A stretch of 64,000 bases of DNA, taken from assembly GCA_963682055.1 (NCBI GenBank), contig OY821745.1, positions 6,951,501 to 7,015,500 on the forward strand, written 5' to 3'. Source of the stretch: Primula veris (Eukaryota; Streptophyta; Magnoliopsida; Ericales; Primulaceae). Of the stretch, positions 1 to 11,178 are shown piece after piece (the first letter of the stretch is position 1; each line of letters opens with the position of its first letter). Below the pieces are notes generated by a model. That model was not told the DNA's origin, made no database searches, and was given only the letters and a program-made list of their open reading frames with translations. The position numbers and the translations under genes were made by a program.

Positions 1-17
1 TAACCGATATTCACTAC

Positions 18-2322
18 CTTGATTATGCGTCCAAGTACATGGAGTGGAAAAAAAGAGGCGTGCACCACATGATTCACAAGCAATGGTATCTGCATCTACA
101 TTTATCCACCCTCTACGAGCACAATTCACGGCATTTACCACCTGGAAAATATCAAATTTTAGTCTTCCGCTAAAATTCATCTCACCACAAATAAACACTC
201 AAGTCCAGCATCATCTATTCAAGTTTCTTTGAGTTCCTCAAAACTGATAAAAGTTTCCTCCTCACTAGAGAAAAACAAGAATGCTACACAAAATTCTTCA
301 TTTTCTAGTTCTCAATTAACTGTCAGATATTTTACTATTATAACTAAGGAATTGAGCTGAGCAAGAACTTAGTTGCATGGGGCTCCAGAACAATTGCAAT
401 CAAACTACCCGCATCACAAAAAAAGAGGACTTTTCTTATATAAATAACATGCCTTCTCGTTTTTCTTTTATGCCGGTTTCAAAGGTGAAAATAAAAAAAT
501 TATGGTGGATATTAGTGAACCTGTGGTTTAGCAAACCATTTCATAGACTTGAACGTAGATAGTCTTTTCATTAGATCCCCACGATCCCAAGGTCTACATA
601 GAGGAGATTTGCCTGATCCTTTGGCAGTTGACAAGTTTGCCCTTGCTTCAATAAGATTGCCTCTTGGGTTCTCTCTCTCTACAGATGGATACATTGCCGT
701 ATTTGGCCTTTTAATACCTCTTGAAGATTGATTTCCAGAAGTACTATTAAAAACAACAACAAAACCCCGTTCAGATAAAAAAGACATGCAGATTTTCACT
801 ATATTAAAAATACTACAGCATCTAGAGCTAACTATAACTTTTGAGATGGAACCTGGACAGCTAAAAAACACCTAACATTATTACCTCTTCTAAATTAAAT
901 AAAGAGTGCAGTTTAGTGGGAAATGCAAAACAGTAACATCACGTCCTTAAATAGTGTAAGCTTGCCAGAGACTATATTGTTTAGTCTAATTAGCTTAATG
1001 CAAGTGGATAGGCGACTCATTCCTACTAGTGTGTTGGTAGAATTGGTTAAAAAAATTCCCCTTATCCTATACATGGGATAGTTGCTCAGGGTCAGTGAAA
1101 CTAAAATAAACTTTCAATAAAAGAGTATTTACCAAGTTTCCCGTGGACTTGCTCCATTTTTCTGGGCTAACAGACACTACTTTCAGGCAAAACTATCATA
1201 CAGAAACTTTAGTAATAATCATCACTCTTTATGAACTTGATTTTCATTCTTATCAGAGTAAAATGTGAATAACCACTATGTACTCAAGAATAGTCTTTCG
1301 GTACCACCACCATATACTTTGAACTTTTGCAATCAACAACTAAACTAAAATTGTAAAATAGCAATAACTCTACTCTCAAGTGTCTTGTCTTAGATGAAAC
1401 TTAATATTGTTTCTTGTCTTAGATGAAACTTAATATTGTGTCTTGTCTTAGATGACACTTAATATTGTGTCTTCTCTTAGATGACACTTAATATTGTGTC
1501 TTCTCTTAGATGAAACCTAATATTCAAGATTGCGGATTCGCAAATTAACGCGAAACATCCAATATCAAAGCCCAAAAGGGAAAACATCCAGCTAGAACTA
1601 AAAAACATCCTCTATATGGACGTTCAAGGCACCAAATCGGATCCGACTATTTTCAGAGCGTAAATTCTGAAATTACACAAAATCGGAAACTAATTCGAAA
1701 TGGACCATTTAACGCAAGGTTACATCATTTTAAAATTGAATGCAGTACATTATCGACAACAAAATCTCTAATTTACTGGTGATGATTTTCTTAAAGGGTA
1801 CATAATATTATATTATTCTAGTTATTCACATTCTACCCTCCTAATTAATATTTCTCTGCCTGTAAAAGAAAACCCAGTTTACTTAAATTTACAAAACTTA
1901 ATTTTGCCATTTTGGTACCCAAAAAAATACCAACTTTTAACCCTGTTAATAAGAAAAGTCCGAAAATGCAAAAAATTCTGTTAAAAAGCAAAATAATTTT
2001 GATAAAATACCTAACTCTTAATCTTGCTTGAAATAATCAATAATATTTTCCTAAAAATCAACAAAATTTAATCAATAATGAACAGATTAACCTTAATCGA
2101 CTCCTCTACAGCTCTAGGTCTAAAAAATCAGAATAAGAAAATAAACTACAACATAAACAGTAAAAATAAAATAAAATAAAAGTGGCGAATAAATTTTAGT
2201 ACTAAAAAATTGCTAAAAATAAAAATAAAAATAAAAAACCTAGTAGGAAGAGATTTGCGAGGAGAAGGAGCATAGAACAGCTTATCCATTATTTCTTTTA
2301 TTTTTTTCTCCGATTCTTCTGC

Positions 2323-2325
<3 letters not shown>
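18..2325 (-). CDS. MEM1: C3HC zinc-finger (NIPA/ZC3HC1-like) gene, MEM1-type, 5' part only
   Basis: Three exons on the minus strand; the gene continues beyond the left edge. Exon 1 is 2325-2240, starting at an ATG just after a TC-rich leader (MAEESEKKIKEIMDKLFYAP). Exon 2 is 743-521 and contains CRPWDRGDLMKRLSTFKS followed by WFAKPQ. Exon 3 is 141-18 and contains NCARRGWINVDADTIACESC. All junctions have GT/AG and compatible phases: exon 1 leaves AG, which joins T to make Ser, and exon 2 ends in phase 0. The PWDRGDL block and the RGWxNxDxDxxxCESCG block are the start of the zf-C3HC domain of NIPA/ZC3HC1 proteins, which are nuclear. In Arabidopsis the two family members are ILP1 and the shorter MEM1, linked to DNA demethylation; the short N terminus favours MEM1. 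Both the assignment and the function are from memory. Intron 1 is about 1.5 kb and holds a minisatellite. Confidence 0.8.
1380..1520. repeat. 33-bp minisatellite in intron 1 of the C3HC gene
   Basis: About four to five tandem copies of a unit of roughly 33 bp built on TCTTAGATGAAACTTAATAT, with TGAAAC/TGACAC and TCTTGTC/TCTTCTC variants. It lies wholly inside intron 1. Confidence 0.85.
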
Positions 2326-2371
<46 letters not shown>

Positions 2372-3395
2372 TTTTATTTTTTTATGCGACGGTTAGGACG
2401 ATTAAAATATACAGGAAATAATTATAAGAGAATAAAAAAAAATACAGAACAGGAGAATAATTAAAGTAATGTTGAGTGTTAAAAGATGAATAACACTGTT
2501 TTTAATTTTTTATTATTTGTAATGGTAATTTTGAAAAAAATTGGTAAAATTTATTTTCTCAACAAATATGTGGTTTCACTTATTATAATAATACTACTAA
2601 TAGTTGCTCACGATAAATAAATTTTTAAAAAGTATATTGATTGAATAAATATATTAAATTAGAAATCATAAGTAATATAATGTTTTTGCTATACAAAATA
2701 CATTTAAAACGATTTTGTTTGTTATATGATTATAATTGTTTTGAAAAAATCACGATTCTTTTGTATTTTTTATATTTTGAATTAAATAAATATAAATTAG
2801 TAATTATTAAAAAAGAGCGGGGTATTTTTGGGAAAAATGATCAAATTTGGGTAATTTCATTTTTTTCTTAGGTTTTTTTATTGGGTTGTGTTATATATAT
2901 ATTAGTAATCGTGGGCCACACGTTGTGTGTGCGATACGTAATGACATAAATTCGATATCAAAAATAAAGTTGATATTTTCTTAAAAAATTAATATCGAAA
3001 AAATAAATATAATAAATTAACAATGGTATGTAAAGAGTAATATAATTTTTTACTTATAAAAAGAATACACATGATATTTTGTTTGGAATATGAATATGTG
3101 TGAAAAATAAGATGTATTTAAGTTATTTATGTGTTTGAATTGAATGATTTCATTTAAAAGTAATTATAATATTAGAGCGAGAATATTTTTGAAAAATTTG
3201 GGCAAAATTTGACAGGATCAGCTTTCTTGGGTTGACTTATATTAATAGTATGATAGTATGATATATATATATATATACATATATATGTATATTATATATT
3301 TATGTGTATTATATATTTATGTGCATTATATACGTATCGATTTAGGGCCGTAATAACATTTCGGTAAGATTTTACTATTTTAGTAGAAGAAATAA
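2326..3395. other. Intergenic, upstream of the C3HC gene
   Basis: Starts with a (TC)n/(TA)n microsatellite (about 2326-2372) that lies directly upstream of the C3HC ATG and is probably in its leader. The rest is AT-rich; another (TA)n-like tract is at 3260-3310. I see no gene. Confidence 0.7.
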
Positions 3396-3970
3396 GGGGC
3401 AATTAACATAAACATATCATATACCTATTATATTAATAAAAACATACCATTAAAAATTAAATTATCTTCAATTAATAATTAATAAAAAAATAAAAAATCT
3501 GATTCATCTCTCTCAATCTCTTTCCTCTATTTCTCATCCTCTTACTCTATTTAATAACATTTCGGTAAGATTTTACTATTTTAGTAGAAGAAATAAGGGG
3601 CAATTAACGTAAACATACCATGTACCTATTATATTAACAAAAACATACTATCAAAAGTTAAATTATCAAAAGACATATCTTCAATTAATAATTAATAAAA
3701 AATAAAAAATCTGATTCATCTCTCTAAATCTCTTTCCTCTCTTTCTCATCCTCTTACTCTATTAATAACATTTCGGTAAGATTTTACTATTTTAGGAGAA
3801 GAAATAAAGGGCAATTAACATAAACATAACATATACCTATTATATTAACAAAAACATACCATCAAAATTTAAATTATCAAAATACATATCTTCAATTAAT
3901 AATTAATAAAAAACAAAAAATCTGATTCATCTCTCTAAATCTCTTTCCTGTCTTTCTCATCCTCTTACTC
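3349..3970. repeat. Three tandem copies of a ~200-bp unit spanning the MULE left end and its flank
   Basis: TAATAACATTTCGGTAAGAT recurs at about 3349, 3550 and 3763. Each unit carries about 47 bp of flank (including the target duplication), the TIR, and internal CT-rich sequence. Because flank and TIR are amplified together, the triplication must postdate the insertion. Confidence 0.85.
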
Positions 3971-4749
3971 TATCATTCTCTCACCCTCCCTCCAATCTCT
4001 CTCTATTTCTTATCTTTCCCTCCAATATCTCTCTTTCCCCTTCTCACTCTCTCTGATCTCTCATACTTATCTCTATTTTCGATCTGTCTCTCAATCATAT
4101 CTCTATTTTTTTTTTATCTTTTTCTTCTCCTTCATCTCTCTCTTCCGTGGAGATTGAGACAGACACATCTATAGTAATGGGCGGCGAATGTATAGAGCGA
4201 TATCAAAAACGGAGATGCGATCGTCGAACGAGAGGCTCACGACGACGACGTGGTAGTTCGAGATCTAAAAACGGGTAAGAGTTGTATTTATTAATTTGTA
4301 TATAATGTTGAAAAATAAGTTTATAAATTACATGAATTAATGTTATGAGTTTGAAAATTATGTATATGAATTATGCAAGTAAAGATGTAAATTATTTAAA
4401 TTGGGATATGAATTTTGAAAATATAGGTAAACTCTACAAATTAAGATATGAACTTTTGTAATAAGCGTATGAAAAATACAAATTAGTGTATCAACTTTTG
4501 AAATGAGGGTATGAAATATACAAATTAGGGTATGAACTTTTGAAATAAGGGTATTGACTTTTGAAATAAGGGTATAAAATATACAAATTAGGGTATGAAC
4601 TTTTGAAACAATGTATGAACTTTTGGAATAAAGGTATGAAATATACAAATTAGGGTATGAACTTTTGGATATACTTTTGTTAATTAGAAATTTTTGGGTA
4701 TGTTTTTGTTAATTTAGTTTCAAAAGTAGTATGTTTTGTTAATTTATCC
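3396..4749. mobile_element. MULE-like non-autonomous TIR element, 1.35 kb
   Basis: The left end begins GGGGCAATTAACATAAACAT and the reverse complement of the right end begins GGATAAATTAACAAAACATA; similarity runs for about 55-60 bp. The flanks are AAGAAATAA (3387-3395) and AAGAAAGAA (4750-4758), a 9-bp target duplication with one mismatch, as expected for Mutator-like elements. No transposase ORF is present. Inside are a triplicated left end, a CT-rich tract (3965-4140), a short GC-richer stretch at 4145-4275 that ends in a donor-like GGGTAAGAG, and a minisatellite with GGGTATGAACTTTTGAAATA (about 4430-4670). A nearby element (5128-6083) and a large one (14718-19125) share the 9-bp TSD and a G-rich terminus. 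Confidence 0.7.
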
Positions 4750-4794
4750 AAGAAAGAAAGAATACTGATTTATTAATTATTGAATCACTCACTA

Positions 4795-4993
4795 CCCTCC
4801 CTATACAGATTAATTTTGACCGACAAATAACTCAGTTGTATAAATTGACTTTTTAAAAATTTAAAAACATAGTTCAAATGTTAAACTATACGAACAAATT
4901 TTAAAAATTTATATTTCAACAATTTAAATACGATATATTTGTCGGTTAAAATTGCACGTAAATACATATAATCCCAGTATTTTGGGAGGGAGG
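4795..4993. mobile_element. Stowaway-like MITE, 199 bp
   Basis: Flanked by TA (4793-4794 and 4994-4995). The ends are CCCTCCC and GGGAGGGAGG, and the inner arms match as well (GACCGACAAATA on the left, its complement TTTGTCGGTTAAAAT on the right). Size, TA target and CTCCCTCC-type terminus fit Tc1/mariner Stowaway MITEs. Confidence 0.7.
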
Positions 4994-5011
4994 TACTAGA
5001 TTTTGCCATTA

Positions 5012-6261
5012 CTTCCCTCTTAAATAAATGAGTATGTGCTGATTTATATTTTGGTACCCCAAAATAAATGTACGTTTTATTTTTTTAGTAAATTTTTTCT
5101 AATTTGTTTTTTAAATTATATTTTTTTGGGTAAATTTTGGATTGGACCATAAAAACAAAAGTATTTAAGGATTGGTCCATGAAACTGAAACTAATTAAGG
5201 ATTAGTCCATTTCCCCTAACTAACCAATAAAAATGTAAAAAATCAGAAAAAATAAAAAAATTCCAGAAAATAAAAATGCAAAAATGCAAAAATAAAAAAA
5301 ATATGAAAAAATCCAAAAAAAATTAAAAGAGTCAAAACCTCGAAAAAATATGATTTTTTTTTAAAAAATACTAAAAAATAAAAAAAAAAATCTCATAAAA
5401 TCAAAAAAAAATCTAAAATCAACAAAAATCCAAAAACGCAAAAAAAAAAAAACAGTCTGAACCAAAAACAGTCTGAACTATTTTAAGTCATTTTAAAAAC
5501 AGTCTGAACCATTTTAAGTCATTTTAAAAACAGTCTGAACCAAAAACAGTCTGAACCAAAAACAGTATGAACCAAAAACAGTTTGAACTTTTTTAAATCA
5601 TTTTAAAAACAGTCTGAACCAAAAACAGTCTGAACTTTTTTATGTCATTTTAAAAACAGTCTGAACTTTTTAAAGTCATTTTAAAAGCAGTCTGAACTAT
5701 TTTAAAAACAGTCTGAACTGTTTTTTTTTTTTTTTTTTTGCATTTTCGGATTTTTGTTGATTTTAGATTTTTGTTGATTTTTTGGGATTTTTTTTGATTT
5801 TTTGGGATTTTTTTTAAAAAAAGTCGTGTTTTTTCATGGTTTTGCCTCTTTTATTTTATTATTTTGATTTTTTCATATTTTTTTTTATTTTTTCATTTTT
5901 GCATTTTTATTTTCTGGAATTTTTTTTATTTTTTTTGATTTTTTACATTTTTATTAGTTATTTAGGGGAAATGGACCAATCCTTAATTAGTTTCAGAAAT
6001 AATGGTCCAATCCTTAATTAAATTTTATAGTCGGACCAATCCTTAAATAGTTTTGTTTTCATGGTCCAATTCTTAATTTTCTCTATTTTTTATAGTCAAA
6101 ACATATCAAAATTAAACTTTAAATCTCACATTTTAAGTAAAAAATAGTTTTTGTTTGAAATTTTGATTTTTGAATCTTTTTTTGAGTTTTAATCGAAATT
6201 GTTTTAAATCTTTAAATAACACGGTATTCGAAGTTGTACATTTATTTAGGAACGGACGGAG
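5012..6261. mobile_element. Stowaway-like MITE split by a nested MULE-like element
   Basis: The left end CTTCCCTCTTAAATAAATG at 5012 pairs with the right end at 6230-6261, whose reverse complement reads CTCCGTCCGTTCCTAAATAAATG. TA lies on both sides (5010-5011 and 6262-6263). Removing the insertion at 5128-6083 with one target copy leaves a MITE of about 285 bp. Confidence 0.6.
5128..6083. mobile_element. Long-TIR foldback MULE-like element, 956 bp, nested in a Stowaway-like MITE
   Basis: The two arms are near-complementary for about 300 bp each (left from 5128, right to 6083). They share AAGGATTGGTCCAT, CCATTTCCCCTAA and A-rich tracts with ATTCCAGAAAATAAAAATGC. The flanks TATTTTTTT (5119-5127) and TATTTTTTA (6084-6092) form a 9-bp target duplication with one mismatch, though both are low-complexity. 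The loop (about 5450-5725) is a minisatellite of AAAAACAGTCTGAAC separated by TTTTAAGTCATTTT. There is no ORF of note. Confidence 0.7.
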
Positions 6262-6263
6262 TA

Positions 6264-7490
6264 ATAATAATCTAAGTATATACCGGCATAATATAGAACA
6301 TTTATATGTCCATGTGATAATTAGTTTCAATAATAGATTTAATCATAAAAGGAATTAGGGTGGTGAAAAAAGCAATCACAATTATCCTTTTATTTGACTT
6401 AAACGATTCTATATTAAATTATATAATATATGATCATAATTTTTGAATAAAAATATTTGCTTCATGTCCAAAATATGGATGCTTAATGAATTACGAAGCT
6501 AAATGTTCAAATGATAGTCGACTCTGAAAGCGGTCGGACAAGTTACGACTTTTTCAAGATTTTTTATTTTATGTTCTTTTTCTATGACTTATGACTGATT
6601 GTACGCAGTATGTCACCCGTAATAGTAAGTCATAATTCTTAAAGACGACAGTTTTCGAAATATGTCGGTGTCAACTTTTGAGATGTTACATTTTAATTGT
6701 CCATATTATACTACTTCGTCCGTTCTCATCAGTTCTAAATCAATTAATGTTTCTATTTTGAGATGTTCCATTTTAATTATCTATTTTTCATGATAAAAAC
6801 CAATTACTTATTAAGTGATTTTACATTTCTGTCTTTCTCAAATTAAGAACACTAAAATATGTGTGAAGAAGTACGTGGCAAAATTTAAAAACTCTGTAAA
6901 ATTAGGGTAATCATTATATCCCATTAAATTTGGGAGATTCTAACGTTTTGCTTCGGTCCGGTATTATACCGATCATACGAAAGAGACACGGAACTGACTT
7001 TCGGTATGCTACAACGTGGTTCTACCTAAAATACGGTATAACAAACTTGCGGTATCGATCAACTTATTCATTTCGACCATAACCGGTCGATTCTTACAAA
7101 AATTCCATCTTTAATAATCACACATAGAGAAATGAATACTAATAAAAAAAAGAGGATTTTATTCTATTCTCAATTCTCAAACTTTAGTTAGGTTATCTTT
7201 AAGTAATTAAATACTTGTATTTCATATTCCTCAAAGTTCAGAAACAATATCCAGAGTGATTATTTCCACAGGAAAAAAAATCGGGTAAATAAGCATGTAT
7301 AACTGACGAGGCAACGACCCTTGAAATGTGACATGGGCCCGCTCCGAAACAGCCAAGTAATCCAACCTGCCGGAGACACTGGACGCGGTCGACTAAAACA
7401 GGAAAAGATGTCTGTTAGTGCATTCAGTGAATATGCAAATTTTAGCCTTTAAATGCAGATAAATAGATTTGTGTCTATGGTCATATATTT
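6264..7490. other. Intergenic between the Stowaway and the hAT element
   Basis: AT-rich. A stretch at about 6690-6800 (TACTTCGTCCGTTC, then ATGTTCCATTTTAATT repeated) resembles the terminus and subterminal part of another Stowaway-type MITE, but I could not pair its ends. No gene is seen. Confidence 0.5.
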
Positions 7491-7498
7491 GTTGGTTC

Positions 7499-9713
7499 CA
7501 GGGGAAGCTAAGTGGGGACGATCGGGTGCCACGGCACCCCCATAATTTTAGAAATCCCAAGTGACGCAATTTTTTTTTAGTACAATTTCTTTTTAGGTGT
7601 AGATTTGGCACCCCCATAAAAATATGTTACTTGTACATATATTTATAGCTAATGTTTGAACCCAAAACACAATAATTAAATTTGGGCCGAAAGACCCAAT
7701 TATATTTTTCTTTGATATTGTACTCTTTAAGATTTAATTAAAAAAAAAAAAACATCAACAACACTTCTCTTCGTGCGTGTCAGCGTGTGTATCAAAATAA
7801 AAAACAAAGTTGAAAAAAGAAAAACTCAACTCCTCTGTGCTGCTGTGCACCGCATTGATTGGGGTTAGATTTAATTAAAAAAACATCAACAATTCTATCC
7901 TTCTGGCTCGGCAAGGTATACTCTTCTATTTATTTTTTCCTTTAATATGCTTCTTTTTATTATATGTATTGATGTTATGTTGCACCATAGGTGTTTGATT
8001 AAAGTACTCAAAGGGAAAAAAAAATAGGCTATTAACTCTTAGAGTTTTAATCTGCAGATCTGGCATCGCTAATATTTTTATCGAGTATAAAATGGGAAAG
8101 ACACCTAAAATAAATTCGTTCTTTAAGAGAGCTAATGTTTCTCCGACGGAAGAGAATGTTGGTAGTAGTGTTGATCACGTGACAATCGATATGCCTAGTC
8201 CTCCAACAAAAATTCAAAGAATCGACACAGTAGAATTTGATATTAATTCGCTAGAGCGTGATCCTGGATTACGTAGAAAAATTTGGGAGTATCCTGTTAA
8301 TAGGCATGACGAAGTTCGTAGGGCGTACATAACTCTACATGGTCCAAATCGTCCCGATTTAGTAAAAAAATATCCGTATACTCTTGCATCCGCCAAGGCT
8401 CGTCCTCGAAGATTTCAAGCTCCGTGGTTTGCTTTATTTTCGTGGTTGGAATATTCAGTGGCCAAGAACAAGGCTTTATGTTTTCCTTGTTTCCTTTTTG
8501 CGCCTCCGGATGGGTCTAGTTTTGCAGGACATAGTGCATTTGTTGTTGAAGGTTTTGATGGTTGGAGGAAGGTCAATAGCGGGAAAACTTGTTCTTTTCG
8601 TTTGCATGAAGGTGTTAATTCCGATTCTTGTCATCGAACCGCTGAACATAAATGGAAGGAAATACAAAACCCAACTCAAAATATTGAAAGGGTGATTGTA
8701 AAATTTTCTGCCGAACAAGTTTTTAACAATCGCATTCGCTTAAAAATTTCTATTGACTTGGTTCGAAGATTGGCCTTTCAAGCTATGCCTTTCAGAGGGC
8801 ATGATGAGAAATCAACATCAAACAACCGTGGTAATTTCCTTGAGTTTTATGATTTATTAGCATCATATAATGAAGAAGCCACCAAAGCATTGATAAATGT
8901 TCCAAAGAATGCCACTTACAAGTCGTCTGATATTCAAAAAGAAATTTTACATATCTTTTCTATAAAAGTGAAAGAGGCGATTCGAGAAGAAATTGGACAT
9001 GCTAAATTCTGCATTATAGTGGACGAAGCTCGAGATGCGTCAAAAAAGGAGCAGATGGCAGTAGTTATAAGATTTGTTGATAAAAATGGTGTTTTACGGG
9101 AGCGTTTTTTTGGTATTGTTCATGTTCCCAACACTATGGCAGTGACACTAAAAGATAGCATATGCTCAGTTCTCAATCACCACAATCTCGATATTCGGAA
9201 TATTCGGGGACAAGGATTTGACGGTGCAAGTAACAAGGATTTCCGAGCTTTGTCAATGGTTGGTAGAAACAAAATGGTCTACAACATATCAGCTTGTTTA
9301 TAGAATTGTGGTTCTCGTGCTTACTCTTCCCGTTTCTACCGCCACCGCAGAAAGATCATTTTCAGCTATGAATATCATCAAAACTAGTATTCGTAATAAA
9401 ATGGAAGCTGATTATCTTGAAGATTGTATGATGATGTATATTGAGAAAGATATTGCTTCAAAATTTAGCACGGAAACTATCATTGATGCATTTGCGAATG
9501 CGAGCAGCCGTCGGGTTCATTTCTTTTGATTTTATCAGGTATCATGTTAGTTATTTGCAATAATTTTTGTGTTTATGCTTTGGTATTTGTTCAACAACAC
9601 TTAAATGGGGTATATAGATTATGGGTGAGTATGAAAAATTATTATTTTAAGTTGTTTTTTTTTTTTTTGTATATTTTGGCACCCCCCATTTACACATCCT
9701 GGCTTCGCCCCTG
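7499..9713 (+). mobile_element. hAT superfamily DNA transposon (ZMYM1-like), internally deleted, 2.2 kb
   Basis: The element starts CAGGGG (7499) and ends CCCCTG (9713). Both termini continue into related sequence with GGCACCCCCAT on the left and GGCACCCCCCATTTACAC on the right. It is bounded by a perfect 8-bp duplication GTTGGTTC (7491-7498 and 9714-9721), the size diagnostic for hAT. The intact duplication suggests a fairly recent insertion. It encodes a broken transposase (separate entry). Confidence 0.92.
8092..9529 (+). pseudogene. hAT transposase with TTF-type zinc finger, internal deletion plus frameshift
   Basis: The first part (8092-9303, 403 codons) reads from MGKTPKINSFFKR through a TTF-type zinc-finger region (ALCFPCFLFAPP, about residues 148-160) and a DUF4371-like region (AKFCIIVDEARDASKKEQMA, then GQGFDGASN). 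Immediately after GASN the reading jumps to the hAT C-terminal dimerisation domain, which lies in the +1 frame: ISELCQWLVETKWSTTY, then TLPVSTATAERSFSAMN, ending at 9529. In the first frame translation stops at 9303 after about 20 unrelated residues. Full-length ZMYM1-like plant transposases carry several hundred residues between these two points, so a large internal deletion removed most of the catalytic core and broke the frame. The product cannot be an active transposase by itself. Confidence 0.9.
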
Positions 9714-9721
9714 GTTGGTTC

Positions 9722-10124
9722 AGTCTTTCTTAACACCAACCTACAACACTACTTTTACATATCATGCACTTTATTACCTATTTTTTCTCCAAAATGTGAA
9801 CTTTTCACTTATTTTAAGTTAATAAAAGGGCATTTATCGGGATTGTCTATATTTCGACAATAAATGACCTGGTTTGTATATTTGGAAAATTGAGAGAAAT
9901 CTTAACTTGCGCTAGCTCTAAAGATAGTAAAGAAGGAAAGAGAGTAAAATGTAGACGAAGATCATTGTCTTTTGGGATAATAAGAAACAACTTGTAATCT
10001 TACAATATAATCTCACAGACATAAGATAACGACTTGTACATAATAAGAAATACAACTGCTTGAGCTAGAGAGGAAAACACATCGAGGAACGTCGTTTCTT
10101 TCAAATCGAAATCTCTATGCCACA
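9722..10124. other. 3' flank of P450 pseudogene 1
   Basis: From about 9940 this matches, with gaps, the region 3' of the intact P450 (about 19255-19440): both have ATGTAGA(C/T)GAAGATCAT and ATAACTTGTACATA-type segments. The 3' flank was therefore duplicated with the gene. No other feature is seen. Confidence 0.6.
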
Positions 10125-10203
10125 TCATTCCCATCTCTTGGTGATATTAACCTTTAATCCATGTTTCATCTGAATGATGCTTGAAGGTGCAGCGGTGACA
10201 ATG

Positions 10204-10354
10204 GAGAAATTATTTGGTACTTTTGGAGGACTCCTCTAACCCACTTTATAGCCACACATTTAGTGGATCTCACATGCTTATATAATAAAATATACTAAGT
10301 GTGTGACTATAAAGTGAGTTAGAGAAGTCCTCCAAGAGGACCAAATAATTTCTC
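10204..10354. mobile_element. 151-bp TIR element (MULE-type MITE) in P450 pseudogene 1
   Basis: Nearly perfect arms: the left begins GAGAAATTATTTGGTACTTT and the right is the complement of GAGAAATTATTTGGTCCTCT. They are flanked by a perfect 9-bp duplication GTGACAATG (10195-10203 and 10355-10363). The intact P450 has one copy of the related sequence at this position. A 9-bp duplication points to Mutator-like mobilisation. Confidence 0.9.
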
Positions 10355-10610
10355 GTGACAATGTGTCCTTTCACTACTTTGAGATTGTAATTGTAAATAA
10401 CATTTGCTGCAATGACTTTCATCCTCGAAAACGCATTGTTTTTTTCAAGACAAAGCCGTGGTCTGCTGCTAAAAGCCATCGAGTACTTATTCACCAAATC
10501 GGATCTTATCTCTCCTTTTTCTGACAACCATCTCTCGGGCTTGAATTCTAGACAATCACATCCCCAAATTGATTCCATTCTTCCCAAAGCGTACCATGAG
10601 AAAATGATTC

Positions 10611-11178
10611 TGTAAAAACCCGGATTTTTGTAGAAAAATACCGTGGTAAAGAGAAGTGAGATATCCCACATAGCCTAAATATGTAATATATATATGATAT
10701 ATAAGGTAAAAGTATCCTCCTTCTTACCACCAAGGTCTTTTAAAGTCGTGCAGCCCAAGAAGCGAGAACGTAATTAGGCAAAAACGGACAATATTTGTGG
10801 TAAGAAGCAGATGGTGGCGGTCTGGTCGGAGGACCGGGTCGTTACAATTGGTATCAGAGCCGCTATCTAACCGATTTGGGCACTGACAAACCCGGAAGGG
10901 CGCCGTGCCCGACGAGAACGTCGAGCTTGAAGGGGAGAAGAGTGTAAGAATCCGGATTTTCGTAGAAAAATACCGTGGTAAAGATAAGTGAGGTATCCCA
11001 CATCGCCTAGATATGTAGTACATATACGGTATATAATGTAAAAGTATCCTCGTTCTTACCACCAAGAACTTTTAAAGCCGTATGGCTCAAGTAACGAGGA
11101 CGAATTTGGGCAAAAACGGACAGTATTGGTGGTAAGAAGCAGATGGTGGCGGTCTGGTCGGAGGACCGGGTCATTACA
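10611..11178 (+). mobile_element. TRIM (terminal-repeat retrotransposon in miniature), 568 bp
   Basis: Two direct LTRs of 236 bp each (10611-10846 and 10943-11178), both starting TGTAA and ending TTACA. Directly inside the left LTR is TGGTATCAGAGC (10849-10860), the binding site for the 3' end of initiator tRNA-Met. Before the right LTR is a polypurine tract AGGGGAGAAGAG (10931-10942). A perfect 5-bp target duplication GATTC lies at 10606-10610 and 11179-11183. The internal part is only 96 bp and codes for nothing. I do not see the 5S rRNA-like box of Cassandra TRIMs. Confidence 0.95.

Noticed and set aside
4358..4648. 96-codon minus-strand ORF with repeated LISKVHTLICIFHTL
   Set aside because: It is the translation of the GGGTATGAACTTTTGAAATA minisatellite, not a protein gene.
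6690..7000. Another complete Stowaway-like MITE
   Set aside because: One terminus-like TACTTCGTCCGTTC was seen but no matching opposite end or TA pair could be assigned.
10611..11178. Cassandra-type TRIM
   Set aside because: LTR length is close, but I find no 5S rRNA-like promoter box in the LTRs.
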